Below are positions 25,634 to 34,817 of a stretch of DNA of 64,000 nucleotides, in pieces. The position numbers and the translations under genes were made by a program. Source of the stretch: an uncultured Prevotellaceae bacterium (lineage in GTDB: Bacteria; Bacteroidota; Bacteroidia; Bacteroidales; Bacteroidaceae). The notes under the pieces are model-generated. The model was given only the letters and a program-made list of their open reading frames with translations, was not told the origin of the DNA and searched no databases. Numbering within the stretch: position 1 is the stretch's first letter; every line of letters starts with the position of its first letter. The stretch lies in NCBI GenBank assembly GCA_902786665.1, contig CADADN010000024.1, positions 1 to 64,000 on the forward strand, given 5' to 3'.

Positions 25634-28600
25634 CTATTTGCTCAAGAGGAAATTGACCAAGACGGTGACATCCACGACAGACGTCTCGCCGTCGCCATTG
25701 AGGTCGGCCTCAGCCGCCACCACCTGTCCGCTGTCATTATTCAAGAGGAAGTTGACCAGCAAAGTGACATCAACGATGGTCACGTCTCCGTCGTGGTTGA
25801 GGTCTCCCCAGATGTTTTTCCTCTCCAGTGGCACATAAGCAATGAACTTCTGCAGAGTAGCATTGGTCTTTCCGTAACTATAAGTACCTTGTTCCGTGGC
25901 ATAGGTGTATTCCTGGAAGATGTTGGCGGCATTGCCCAAGCTGTAATCATAGCGATGGTAAATAACCGTCCTCTCGTCCCCGAGGTCAGCGGCATGGAAG
26001 GTGGAGCCACCGCTCTGTCCCAGTCCATAACCTTCAACGAGATGGAGGGCCGTCTGTCCTCCTGTATAGTCCACCCACAGCATTTCATCCTGGTCCACAT
26101 ACATGGTCTGAGAGGTGCTGTTCACCTTGTTGATGGCAAACGCATAGGCATTGTTCTTATTCCAGTTGGCAAACCGGTTCCACCCTCTGCAATCCACGCT
26201 GGTGTCTTCGTTGGTGTACCAGTAATCGGCCCCCATCACATTGGCAGCGTTGGTGACGGCAATGGTGTTGTAGTCGTGACTTTCATACTTGATGCCATAC
26301 GGGACCTCCACGACATACGTGGCGGATGAAGGTGCGTATCCCTCAAAGTCGAGGTTGGCAGTTATAGTGAGTGTACCCGGCTGGGTGAAGGCATACGAAG
26401 TGAGGTCGCTGACTTGAGGCATCACCCTGATGTTGTCGATGTTGGCCCAAGACCAAGCCCTTCCCAGTGCGACTCCCATGCCCTGCACGTTCATATTGGC
26501 TCCGGCATTGGCGGTATAGCTGCCTTGCAGCACGACAGAGGAACCGTTTTTCACCTCATAGGTGACAAGGCGGGTGTTTTTGTCGATGGTGATGGTGTAA
26601 TGGCACCATTTGTCACCGATGTTGGCTGTTGCCGACGAGCCATCCACGGCATAGTAGGTGTTGTAGTTGTTGCCACCGGTGAGCCGGAAGAGGTAGTTGT
26701 CGCCAGTGCTGTTGAAATATTTGTCTACTCCAGGCATGGCAGCTCCCTCTCCGAAGAGCACCAGTTCGTTGATGTTGTTCTGATTGGAATAGTGGAATTT
26801 GGCATCGAATTCCACGGTGTATTTCTCCACACTTCCATAAAAGTTGGCGCCTGTGGTGTAGAAAGTCTTATAGGCTCGCCGAGTGCCACCAGAGTTTTCC
26901 GATGCGATGTTGATGTATTTCCCGTCGTCTGTTTTGTGATAAACACTGCAACTTGCGGTCCAGTCTTCAGCTCCTGTGGCATTCTGATAGTCTTCATACA
27001 AGAAGGGGTCTGAAGCAGTGGTGCCCAAGTTGGTCACCACGCCGTCGAGGGAGGTGAAGGTGCCACTCAATGTCGGTGTGATGCCGTTGGTGGTGGTCGG
27101 CGTGACACCCACCACGGGAAGGAAGGAATGATTGCTGCCTGGAAGGTTGGGATAGAGACTGCTCAAGTCGTATTCGTTCATACCAATGATGGCGAAGGTG
27201 GGTTTTTCTGCCGGCACGGACCCTCCTATGTTGACGTAGAGTTTTCCGTCCTGGTGTACGAGAGTGGCCGTGTTGACGCCAGAGGTCTTCACAATCACTT
27301 TTGTCAAGTCTCCCTCCACTTCCTGCACATTGCCGATGGGATAGATGCCACTGGGGAAACTGCTATTGAAACGTATCTGTATGACAGGGGCGATGAATTC
27401 CGGACCATAGTTCTCCCAGGCATCAATGCCCACTTTGGAGTCATCGACGATGAGTTTGGTGGCGTTGATCCAGTCATGTTGGGTGTCATCGGTGCCGTTG
27501 TAGTCGAGCACCACCCGTGAGCCGTAGGCCATGTCGAGGGTGCCCACTTCCACGGTCGACAGACTCCCGCTGTTGGCTCCTCCCACGTTGAGTGTGGCTC
27601 CATATTCCATTCTGATGCCTCCATTGAAGGTTCCGCCCGAGGAGTTGAGCGTGGTGAGTTTTCTCAGTGTGACCGGGCTATTCGTCAACGTTCCGTCGAA
27701 GTTGACCGTTCCTCCCCACACGTCGGTTTCCCCTGTGTAGGTGTGTGTGGCGGCAGCCATGTTGAGGATGCCGTCACCCTGCTTGACCAGTCTCATCTCT
27801 CCTGTCAATGCTCCTCCGTTGAGGCTGCAGGTGTAGGTGGTGCGGGTGATGGCGGGATTGGTGGTGGAGTTGCTGTTGGTGCCTTGCACCCATGTAGGTA
27901 CGTTGATGGTGAGGATGTAGGGAGCAGCGCCATCTTGCACGTTGAGCGAAGTGTTGGCATATTGGCAATGAAGGAGGTGCTGTCCGTTGTATGCCGTCCC
28001 AATGGTGGTGCCGGAAGCGATTTCCGTCCTGCCGTTTGTGGTCAGCGGCGGTGGGGCCTGTGTGAAGCCCTCCATTTCTCCAAGGAAGTAACTGAGGTGT
28101 GGCGGTTGGTTGTAGGCGTGCATCTGCCATACCATGGCCTGACGGTACTGGTGGTCGTGCCAAAGGGTGTAGATGGCGTGCTCCGTAGGCATGGCGGTGG
28201 TGTAGATGCGGATGGAGTCGTTGCCCTCTCCTACTCGTGCTATGAATTCCTCGCGCCAGTCGCCAATGATGTCTCCAAGGAAGCAGGGGTTGTTCTTCGT
28301 ATAGTTGTTCATCTTGCAACCTGAAGAGGTGAACAAGCGTCCTGAACCAGGTTTGTCAATTTTTGCTTCACGCTCGGTTCCTGGGCTGTTGAACACCTCG
28401 GAAAGGAGGTCGCCATCCCAATAAACACGGAAGTTGAGGTCACTCCAACCAATATAATCACCAAGTTCGCTGATTACAGCATCCTTTACGCAACTCACCA
28501 TGCCGGTCGAGACGGAGCGTCCCATGCTGCCGGGATAGTTGTTGGAGAAATTGGCGCAAAGGGCGCGTCCGTCATCTCCAGAACCTGTGGCACGATAGTA

Positions 28601-29947
28601 TAATTGGCTTGTCGTACCATTACGGTAGTTCATAGCTGGTTTATCCTCATTGCAGGCGAAAATCTCAAGCCCGTGGCGGTAAGGGTCCATATCGGAGCAA
28701 TGGAGTGCGTCGCCGTGTCCCAAGCCGGTGGTGGAGAGTCCCTTGCCTTTGTCGTCGATGACCATGGAGCCATAGACGATTTCGTCGCGTCCGTCCATAT
28801 CCACGTCGGCGATGCAATAGTTGTGGTTGCCATTGCCATACCAAGGGCTGTTGGAGTCGTTGCACTCCCAATACCATATCTGTGTGAGGGAGTGGTCCGA
28901 CGGATTGACATCATAGGCCGCCATCTTGTGCTTGGTGTAGATGCCGCGAGCGAGGAAGATGCTGGGGTTGCGTCCGTCGAGGAAGGGAGCACCGAAGAAA
29001 TACTTGGAGGAGCGGTGTCCATAGTTGTCGCCCCAGTCGCTGGCTTTGCCCCTGGTGAGCGGATATTCCATCCATCTCACGGCATCATAGATGATGCCAT
29101 GGTCGCCATCCATATAAATAAGGTATTCTCCTCCTTGGTTGGTGTAGGTCATATTGGCGGTATGGCTTACACTGCCCCTGGTGTCCACCCCCTTGGTTCC
29201 GATGCGTTGGGGATATTCGGTCCTTGAAGCACCTCGCTGTCCATGCACCATCATATCGTCGCCGCCGCGCAGCAACACCTCGGCCTTCCCGTCGCCGTCC
29301 CAGTCGTAGGCGATGAGGTTGAACTCATGGCTGCCACCACTCACCATGTTGGGCCCGGCGTCAATCCACCAAAGCAAGGTGCCGTCGAGCTTGTAGGCAT
29401 CGAAGCGGTCGTAGGCCCCGTCGGTGCGGCTGACATAGAGGTCGTTGGCGTCTTTCGTGCTGATGCGCTTGATGATGATTTCCATCTCGCCGTCTCCGTC
29501 GAGGTCGGCCACCTCGGCATCGTTGGCGATGTATGTGGAGGTAATGTCGTTGCCCTTATTGTCATATACCTTGGCCAAGGGGATGTTGAAATAGCCCGAC
29601 CAAGAGGAAGAAGACACATAACCTTTCCATGGCGTGACTGCTTTGGATGCCGCCTGCTCCACCCCTCTCACCACGGCCTTGATGGTGTAGGAGCTGTTTT
29701 GGGAGCCTCCCGTGTCGGTGTAGTTGGACACGATGAGTGGCGTGTCGTTGAGTTTCACACCATTTCGATAGACGTTGTAGGTTACGTCATAGTACTCTTC
29801 TCCCAGCCGTCTCCAACTGAGGAACACGCCATTGTCTTTCTTCACGGCGACGAGTCCTCGACTGAGAACGTCCATCTTGCGCTGCGCACTCAACGGTAGC
29901 ACGCAGCATACTGCCAATAGCAGCAGCGCTAATGTCTTTCTGTTCAT
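25634..29947 (-). CDS. Multidomain rhamnogalacturonan lyase (PL11) with dockerin-like C-terminus
   Basis: The 1437-residue secreted protein starts with a signal peptide (about 1-21, PLSAQ). A small N-terminal beta domain (about 25-115) precedes a PL11-type beta-propeller (about 120-640) with repeated calcium-loop motifs such as DLDGDGEME, DWDGDGKAE and DVDMDGRDE. This enzyme class cuts rhamnogalacturonan I, the pectin backbone. Residues about 645-930 form a beta-rich region like autotransporter-associated strand repeats; about 1025-1180 resembles a LamG-like sugar-binding domain. Residues 1378-1437 are two dockerin-type calcium repeats (GDLNHDGDVTIVDVT and ADLNGDGETSVVDVT). No type IX sorting domain is seen. 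A possible -7 box TATTTTTG (30012-30019, minus) lies upstream. No susC/susD genes are adjacent, so it is outside a typical polysaccharide locus. Confidence 0.88.
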   Translation of the reverse strand: MNRKTLALLLLAVCCVLPLSAQRKMDVLSRGLVAVKKDNGVFLSWRRLGEEYYDVTYNVYRNGVKLNDTPLIVSNYTDTGGSQNSSYTIKAVVRGVEQAASKAVTPWKGYVSSSSWSGYFNIPLAKVYDNKGNDITSTYIANDAEVADLDGDGEMEIIIKRISTKDANDLYVSRTDGAYDRFDAYKLDGTLLWWIDAGPNMVSGGSHEFNLIAYDWDGDGKAEVLLRGGDDMMVHGQRGASRTEYPQRIGTKGVDTRGSVSHTANMTYTNQGGEYLIYMDGDHGIIYDAVRWMEYPLTRGKASDWGDNYGHRSSKYFFGAPFLDGRNPSIFLARGIYTKHKMAAYDVNPSDHSLTQIWYWECNDSNSPWYGNGNHNYCIADVDMDGRDEIVYGSMVIDDKGKGLSTTGLGHGDALHCSDMDPYRHGLEIFACNEDKPAMNYRNGTTSQLYYRATGSGDDGRALCANFSNNYPGSMGRSVSTGMVSCVKDAVISELGDYIGWSDLNFRVYWDGDLLSEVFNSPGTEREAKIDKPGSGRLFTSSGCKMNNYTKNNPCFLGDIIGDWREEFIARVGEGNDSIRIYTTAMPTEHAIYTLWHDHQYRQAMVWQMHAYNQPPHLSYFLGEMEGFTQAPPPLTTNGRTEIASGTTIGTAYNGQHLLHCQYANTSLNVQDGAAPYILTINVPTWVQGTNSNSTTNPAITRTTYTCSLNGGALTGEMRLVKQGDGILNMAAATHTYTGETDVWGGTVNFDGTLTNSPVTLRKLTTLNSSGGTFNGGIRMEYGATLNVGGANSGSLSTVEVGTLDMAYGSRVVLDYNGTDDTQHDWINATKLIVDDSKVGIDAWENYGPEFIAPVIQIRFNSSFPSGIYPIGNVQEVEGDLTKVIVKTSGVNTATLVHQDGKLYVNIGGSVPAEKPTFAIIGMNEYDLSSLYPNLPGSNHSFLPVVGVTPTTTNGITPTLSGTFTSLDGVVTNLGTTASDPFLYEDYQNATGAEDWTASCSVYHKTDDGKYINIASENSGGTRRAYKTFYTTGANFYGSVEKYTVEFDAKFHYSNQNNINELVLFGEGAAMPGVDKYFNSTGDNYLFRLTGGNNYNTYYAVDGSSATANIGDKWCHYTITIDKNTRLVTYEVKNGSSVVLQGSYTANAGANMNVQGMGVALGRAWSWANIDNIRVMPQVSDLTSYAFTQPGTLTITANLDFEGYAPSSATYVVEVPYGIKYESHDYNTIAVTNAANVMGADYWYTNEDTSVDCRGWNRFANWNKNNAYAFAINKVNSTSQTMYVDQDEMLWVDYTGGQTALHLVEGYGLGQSGGSTFHAADLGDERTVIYHRYDYSLGNAANIFQEYTYATEQGTYSYGKTNATLQKFIAYVPLERKNIWGDLNHDGDVTIVDVTLLVNFLLNNDSGQVVAAEADLNGDGETSVVDVTVLVNFLLSK

Positions 29948-30129
29948 TGTAGTTTGAATAATAAAGGTCAGGCTAAAAAAAAGGCCTTTAGGTTAGGGTT
30001 TCAATGATGGGCAAAAATAACAAAAAAACAAAACACTTTTACCTTTTAATGGATAAATCTAACATCAATAAGACAAATCAAACAAAGAAACCGACTTTTG
30101 AGACAATAATAATGATGAAACTTCCCCCT

Positions 30130-31656
30130 CTATCTGTTCCTCGTCCTTATGAAGCTCCACGCCACGTAAGCCAGTGCTGTGATGACGATGTAGACCAGGA
30201 AAAGTTGGAGGCGGTTGATGTCGATGCCCTCGACACTTGCTCCAGGCAGGCCGGACACCCATCTGACCATCGCCGTCTGCATGGTCACCACGAAGGCGAG
30301 GGCCTTGGCCACCCAGGGCAGAAGTGAAGGCAGCAACGCCGTCACCAGCATGGCTGCTGTGAGATAGAGGACGACGGTGGCGAGCGGCACGACAACGAAA
30401 TTGGTGAGCAGGAAATAAACGGAGAAACGACCGAAATAATAGGCCGTGAGCGGGGCTGTACCCAACTGTGCACAACACGAGACGACCACCAGCGTCCACA
30501 CCCACTTCACCAACCTGTGCCGTTGGAGGAATTCCGGGGAGACAAGTCTGCTTACTGGCTTGTAACACACGAGGATGGCGAAGACGGCCATGAACGACAT
30601 CTGGAAACCCACGTCATAAAGGCAGAGCGGGTTGGCCATCAGCATGATGATGGCGGTTAACGCCAATGCATTGAGCGACATTCGGTCGCGCCGCAACAAC
30701 CCCACGGCAGCATAGATGGTGATCATGATGGCGGCTCTCGTCACCGAGGGAGACAGTCCGGTGAAGATGGCATAGCACCAGATGCCGAAGATGACAACCA
30801 TCTCGCGGAGCGCCCCTCGCCTCCTGACTCCGAGGACGAGCGATAGCAGCACGTAGATGATGCCGAGATGCAGTCCTGAAAGGGCGAGCACGTGGGAGGC
30901 GCCTGAGATGGAATAGATGTCGCGGAGGTCGTTGGTGAGGCGCGTCTTGTCGCCCATCGCCATCGCCACGGCGACGGCCATCTCCTCATCGTCCAAGCCC
31001 AGGGCGAGATAGTGGCGGAGGGTGGCCTGCCTGAATCGCATGGCCGCCAGGATGGTGCGGTCGAGGTGCGAGAGGCTCTCCAGGCTGAGGGCCGCCTTCC
31101 GCCACTCGTCGGGCAGGATGAGGGTGGTGGCGGTGAAGCCATGGCAGCGAAGGTAAAGGGGATAATTGAAATGGGAGGCGTAATAGTTCTCTGGTTCTTG
31201 CATGCGCGAGGTGGCGATGATGCCGTCGCCCACATTCAACTGCAGGTATCTCTTTGTGAGGGTGTCTCTTAGCAGTGAGGCTTTCACTTTCCGAGGGGCG
31301 TCATTGCCTTCAAGGAGCCAGAGGTCCATGCGCACCACCTTTCCTCGCTCCTGCGGTTGCGTGGCCACCACCGCACGGTAGGTGATGGCACCCTCTGGCA
31401 ACGGCTGTTCCAGTTTCCCGTTCTGCCTTACGACCAAGGTGCCGCCAAGACAAAGGACGGTCAGGCAAATCATCACCCCTTGCAGCACATCGCGTTTCCA
31501 CGACACAATGGCACACACCAGGGCGATGGCAAGCAAGCACAACCACATCCATTCCGGCATCGTCCCCCGCGTCTCGTAACCGAGGAAGATGCCCAGTGCC
31601 ATGCATGCCGCGACACGCAGGAGGGGATATAGTTGGATGGGGCCGTTGACTCTCAT
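30130..31656 (-). CDS. comEC: ComEC/Rec2-family DNA-uptake channel protein, lacking the C-terminal hydrolase domain
   Basis: The 508-residue integral membrane protein has an N-terminal soluble segment of DUF4131 type (about 60-150), then a competence domain with several membrane helices marked by SGASHVLALSGLHLGIIYVLLS. ComEC carries single-stranded DNA across the inner membrane during transformation. Many relatives end with a metallo-beta-lactamase-like nuclease domain; this one stops after the last helices (FIRTRNR). ATG at 31656 is chosen because a promoter ending at 31692 lies upstream and because MRVNGPIQLYPLLR is a normal family start; the frame stays open to 31869 but that part would precede transcription. 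Confidence 0.88.
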   Translation of the reverse strand: MRVNGPIQLYPLLRVAACMALGIFLGYETRGTMPEWMWLCLLAIALVCAIVSWKRDVLQGVMICLTVLCLGGTLVVRQNGKLEQPLPEGAITYRAVVATQPQERGKVVRMDLWLLEGNDAPRKVKASLLRDTLTKRYLQLNVGDGIIATSRMQEPENYYASHFNYPLYLRCHGFTATTLILPDEWRKAALSLESLSHLDRTILAAMRFRQATLRHYLALGLDDEEMAVAVAMAMGDKTRLTNDLRDIYSISGASHVLALSGLHLGIIYVLLSLVLGVRRRGALREMVVIFGIWCYAIFTGLSPSVTRAAIMITIYAAVGLLRRDRMSLNALALTAIIMLMANPLCLYDVGFQMSFMAVFAILVCYKPVSRLVSPEFLQRHRLVKWVWTLVVVSCCAQLGTAPLTAYYFGRFSVYFLLTNFVVVPLATVVLYLTAAMLVTALLPSLLPWVAKALAFVVTMQTAMVRWVSGLPGASVEGIDINRLQLFLVYIVITALAYVAWSFIRTRNR

Positions 31657-31691
31657 GGCAAGCAATGAATAGGTATACGTTGTCTCATCTG

Positions 31692-31720
31692 CAAAAATAC
31701 TAAAAAAACAACCAATACAA
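31692..31720 (-). promoter_or_regulatory. Probable promoter of comEC
   Basis: On the minus strand TTG (31718-31720) and TATTTTTG (31692-31699) are 18 bases apart, slightly shorter than ideal. It places the transcription start about 30 bases before the ATG at 31656. Confidence 0.6.
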
Positions 31721-31853
31721 CTCATTTTGACAAGGGATTCGAAAAAAAGGATGTGTTTGCACCTGTCATCTTTCCATAAAACATAACGACAGTGTTTTTT
31801 TACATACCCCCAAAAAGATGAAGAAAAAAAAGACTGATTACCGTATTTTTTCA

Positions 31854-31861
31854 TATCTTTG
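31854..31861 (+). promoter_or_regulatory. Probable -7 element before the M50 protease gene
   Basis: TATCTTTG fits the consensus; the upstream TTTG box is not obvious. The transcript would start near 31868, giving a leader of about 115 bases before the ATG at 31983. Confidence 0.55.
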
Positions 31862-31982
31862 CAACACATGGGTGACGGAATGCCAAAACAAGTCTGCTTG
31901 TTGGTAGCATTTGTTTCATCAATGTATGACCTGCCTAATCGGGTACCACTACATTTTTCACCAATTAATTGCCACTTTTACA

Positions 31983-32864
31983 ATGAACGAGAATGAAATA
32001 GGCAATCTCCCATTAGAGGACAACCCTGTGCCCACGGAAGAAAGGAACGACCAAATGCCTGACATGCATATGGAGCCATCGTCATCCACCCCCGATGACG
32101 ACCAAGAGCCCCAGGAAGGATTATCTTTCAAATGGGTTAACCTTGTCATAGGAGTAGTCATCTGCCTGGCTATCGGAAGCAATGCTTTAACAGATGATTG
32201 GACCTTCTACATCTACCTTTCCATCGTTATTGTCATTCACGAAATGGGGCATGTGATTGCAGGCAAGTCTTTCGGGTGCGTCATCAAGGAGATGCAGGTG
32301 TTCTTCCTCCCATTTATAAGTTACAAACCAAAGCAAGATTCAGAAGAGGGTTCTTGGCGAGACATCAAATGGAGTTTGGGCACTCTTCCCTTCGGTGGTG
32401 TCACCATATTCAAATCACGGGAATCAAAAAATGAAGACGATGAGGATGGATTGGAAACGGGGAATCCGGTGATGGAACTGGAACCAGCCACGTCACCTTT
32501 TATCGAAGACAAGCCTGCGTGGCAACGCCTGCTTATCTCTGCTGCAGGGGTGTTGTTCAACATCGCCACATTTCTCATCTTATATTATGTCTTGCCACTC
32601 GTATCTTTCGTGGAATATGACTTTGTCCGGTCGTTGTCCATCTTGTCCCTGATATTGGCAGTGCTGAACATCTTGCCCGTTTACCCTCTTGACGGTGGGG
32701 CTATTTTGTTTGCACTATACGAGATGATAACAGGCAAGAAACCATCGCAAGGGTTCACCACGGCTTGCGGTTGGATAGGTTTCATCTTCATCATACTCTT
32801 CTTCTGGGTTTTCCCAGAATGGCTGGGCGGCATTCTGAACAGTGTATTCCAAATATTCTTTTGA
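31983..32864 (+). CDS. Site-2 protease family (M50) membrane metalloprotease
   Basis: This 293-residue protein has an acidic cytoplasmic N-terminus (about 1-48) and roughly six membrane segments. The zinc site IHEMGHV (His86, Glu87, His90) is embedded in the second hydrophobic segment, and the third ligand region NILPVYPLDGG is near 235, as in M50 proteases that cut membrane-bound regulators. A charged insert with a long acidic stretch (about 150-170) separates the two. There is no PDZ domain, so it is a minimal form. ATG at 31983 is preferred; the upstream extension to 31911 depends on a TTG start. No anti-sigma gene is adjacent to suggest a substrate. Confidence 0.85.
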   Translation: MNENEIGNLPLEDNPVPTEERNDQMPDMHMEPSSSTPDDDQEPQEGLSFKWVNLVIGVVICLAIGSNALTDDWTFYIYLSIVIVIHEMGHVIAGKSFGCVIKEMQVFFLPFISYKPKQDSEEGSWRDIKWSLGTLPFGGVTIFKSRESKNEDDEDGLETGNPVMELEPATSPFIEDKPAWQRLLISAAGVLFNIATFLILYYVLPLVSFVEYDFVRSLSILSLILAVLNILPVYPLDGGAILFALYEMITGKKPSQGFTTACGWIGFIFIILFFWVFPEWLGGILNSVFQIFF

Positions 32865-33001
32865 AACCATAGGCGGTTCCATATAGCCTCACGGAAATCC
32901 TCACGACACTTCTTCCAGATTAGCCTGGATTACGGGGACATCAAAGACTGCAACTGCGAGCACCGTTGCCAGATGATGAAGTTGGCGTCTACAACAATAC
33001 A

Positions 33002-33030
33002 GTGTCCAAGGAGCAATGCTCCTTGGACAC
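33002..33030. repeat. Perfect palindrome between convergent genes
   Basis: GTGTCCAAGGAGCA and TGCTCCTTGGACAC flank one base, giving a 13-bp stem with a tiny loop. There is no T-run, so it looks like a REP-type palindrome rather than an intrinsic terminator, though it lies between two convergent genes. The remaining sequence of 32865-33071 shows nothing else I can name. Confidence 0.7.
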
Positions 33031-33071
33031 AGGACCTATACAGAATCGGCAAACTCTATTTATTATACTTA

Positions 33072-33860
33072 TTAATGTCCTGTACCACCACAATCGGGGC
33101 AGGTCATCTTGCCAGTGCCTTTGTTTATCCCAGTACCGTTATATTCAAACCAGCCTTCTCCATCTTCTCCACTTCCACCACAGTTAGTACATCCATAGTA
33201 ACAATAAAAACCCTTACGCTCCCAATAATCTCTTGTATATCCTTTACCACCGCACTTGAAACACTTTGTCTTTCCCGTGCCTCCACAACGCTGGCATATG
33301 GAGCCTTCAACAATGACTTGCACCTCGGTTTTCACAGTGTCGCTTGTGAGAGTAATGCGACCGTTGATGGTGCCGCCAGAATTGGCGGGTGAAGTGACAG
33401 TGAGCTTACCGTCGTTATATACTGCCGTGATGCCATTGTTCACCTGCACGTCAAGGTTCCCACCGTCGGTTTCAATTGCCACTGTCGTGGAACCACCCTC
33501 TTTCGGAATGGTCACTTCCGTGGGCGAGACTGTAATATAAGTACATTTGTCGGGCTGGATGACGGAAATAGCAACGGATACCTCATCGGCTCCAACCAAT
33601 TGAATCATACAATCACGCATGGCTCCCGAGGTGTTTGCCGTGGCAGTAAACACCAACGTCTCTTCCTCTGTTTCTACTTTGAGCCATTCAGGACAATCCT
33701 TGATATCATAATTTCCATCGGCTGTGACTGCAATGGTTTGTTTACCGCCGTTGACTGCGAAAACCAGTTTATCGTTATCCACAGAAATGTTTTTTGCCTT
33801 GTTGCACGAACACAGTGCCACAAGCACCAGCATCAACGAGAATTGAAGAAAATGTTTCAT
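33072..33860 (-). CDS. BACON-domain lipoprotein with DnaJ-type zinc-finger tail
   Basis: The 262-residue protein starts with a lipoprotein signal peptide (VLVALCSC; lipid-modified Cys17 or Cys19). Two BACON-like beta-sandwich repeats follow, about 20-105 and 108-195 (DCPEWLKVE, and PTEVTIPKEGGSTTVAIETDGG), domains that usually bind glycans or mucin or act as spacers. The C-terminal 65 residues carry four CxxCxGxG-type units (CQRCGGTGK, CFKCGGKGY, CTNCGGSG, CPDCGGTG), the zinc-ribbon arrangement of DnaJ. Zinc fingers of this type outside the cytoplasm are uncommon. ATG at 33860 gives the lipoprotein signal; the upstream frame relies on a TTG. A similar tail pattern occurs in the protein at 55859. 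Confidence 0.82.
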   Translation of the reverse strand: MKHFLQFSLMLVLVALCSCNKAKNISVDNDKLVFAVNGGKQTIAVTADGNYDIKDCPEWLKVETEEETLVFTATANTSGAMRDCMIQLVGADEVSVAISVIQPDKCTYITVSPTEVTIPKEGGSTTVAIETDGGNLDVQVNNGITAVYNDGKLTVTSPANSGGTINGRITLTSDTVKTEVQVIVEGSICQRCGGTGKTKCFKCGGKGYTRDYWERKGFYCYYGCTNCGGSGEDGEGWFEYNGTGINKGTGKMTCPDCGGTGH

Positions 33861-34004
33861 AGTCAAAATAATCTGCACCATTTTATTTAACAACAATTAC
33901 AAATTACTGAGTAGCAATAAATTACTCAACATTTTACCAAATCAGAAATTTCTCTAACCTTAGTGGTGCAATTAAAAAGGTCAACAAAACTACGATTGGT
34001 ATGG

Positions 34005-34035
34005 CAAAGATAGCAAAAAAACAAATAAATCACAA
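34005..34035 (-). promoter_or_regulatory. Promoter of the BACON lipoprotein gene
   Basis: Minus-strand TTG (34033-34035) and TATCTTTG (34005-34012) are 20 bases apart. The transcript would begin near 33998, giving a leader of about 138 bases. Confidence 0.65.
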
Positions 34036-34050
34036 CTTTTTACAGAATAA

Positions 34051-34206
34051 ATACCATATTGGACAATCTACACACATCCATCAAGATTAGATGACCCTGA
34101 AGGAGGTACGCTTTCGGATGATTTCTTGAAAGATTACGGATGGAGATATTCCAAAAAGCGTGGGTTGCACGGTCAAATATCTGACCCTATGAGATTTCCT
34201 AAATGA
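34051..34206 (+). pseudogene. 3' remnant of an unidentified gene
   Basis: A 51-codon open stretch without a start codon reads smoothly and has a protein-like composition (THPSRLDDPEGGTLSDDF, then KDYGWRYSKKRGLHGQISD, ending MRFPK). It ends with TGA, and a terminator hairpin follows 35 bases later, as expected for the true 3' end of a gene whose 5' part has been lost. I do not recognise the family. It overlaps the promoter region of the BACON gene on the opposite strand. Confidence 0.45.
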
Positions 34207-34240
34207 CAATCTCCAATGGACTTATTGAAGATATCAGAGA

Positions 34241-34266
34241 AGCGTTCCTATTGGAATGCTTTTTTG
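34241..34266 (+). terminator. Rho-independent terminator after the gene remnant
   Basis: AGCGTTCC and GGAATGCT pair (one G-T) around TATT and are followed by six T. It has no intact gene to serve. Further downstream, 34270-34540 holds several small palindromes (for example GAAATGGC/GCCATTTC near 34365) and AT-rich sequence without genes. Confidence 0.7.
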
Positions 34267-34549
34267 TCAAAACGTTATTCGGGGTCAACAGGTATATAGT
34301 TTCCTAAAAGAAATATCAAAAATTACCGTCGCAAACGACAGGAATCCTACAGGATGAAAAATATGAAATGGCTTGCCATTTCTTCTCTAATTCCTATAAA
34401 TTCTATCATGAAAGAAAATTCTTTAATTCTCCAATTCGTGATAAAAAAAAACGGGCTTCAGTTTGATAATTGCCAATGGGGTTGACCGAAAGGGAACTAT
34501 GTAAAAGGAATTGCTTTGTTTCCTTTTCTTCAAAAAAGATACGTTTGAA

Positions 34550-34582
34550 TTGCATTTTTATTAAATAAAATACTTATCTTTG
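34550..34582 (+). promoter_or_regulatory. Probable promoter of the toxin-antitoxin pair
   Basis: TATCTTTG at 34575-34582 is a full match to the -7 box; TTG at 34550-34552 lies 22 bases upstream, a little far. The position excludes a start codon before about 34590. Confidence 0.6.
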
Positions 34583-34603
34583 CCAACGAACAATAAAATA
34601 GAA

Positions 34604-34813
34604 ATGGGTATGGCTACATATACAATTACTATAAACGAGCGTACAACTAGTGGAAAAGCCCTAATCGCCTATTTGCAGGCACTGGGTGTGCTTTTGCGAA
34701 AAGTCACACCTGAAAAGAAAAGCAGTTTCGAGCGTTCGCAGGAAGACATCCGTGAGGGGCGTATTGAAAAATTCGCCTCCTCTGAAGAAATGTTCCAGTC
34801 GTTAGGCATCTAA
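34604..34813 (+). CDS. Probable antitoxin of a YafQ-type toxin-antitoxin pair
   Basis: The 69-residue protein lies four bases before the YafQ-like toxin, the usual antitoxin position. It starts MGMATYTITINERTTSGKALIAYLQALG, then becomes charged, with SFERSQEDIREGRI and EEMFQSLGI at the end, where toxin binding is expected. I cannot assign a DNA-binding fold; the N-terminus is strand then helix. The start at 34604 (or 34610) is fixed by the promoter at 34575-34582. It is moderately AT-rich compared with neighbouring housekeeping genes. Confidence 0.78.
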   Translation: MGMATYTITINERTTSGKALIAYLQALGVLLRKVTPEKKSSFERSQEDIREGRIEKFASSEEMFQSLGI

Positions 34814-34817
34814 CAAA

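Noticed and set aside
25634..25813. Evidence of a cellulosome from the dockerin-like repeats
   Set aside because: No cohesin or scaffoldin is in the window; similar calcium repeats are common at the ends of Bacteroidetes proteins.
33600..33890. 96-codon frame antisense to the BACON lipoprotein
   Set aside because: Lies within a supported gene in the opposite direction and has no domain.
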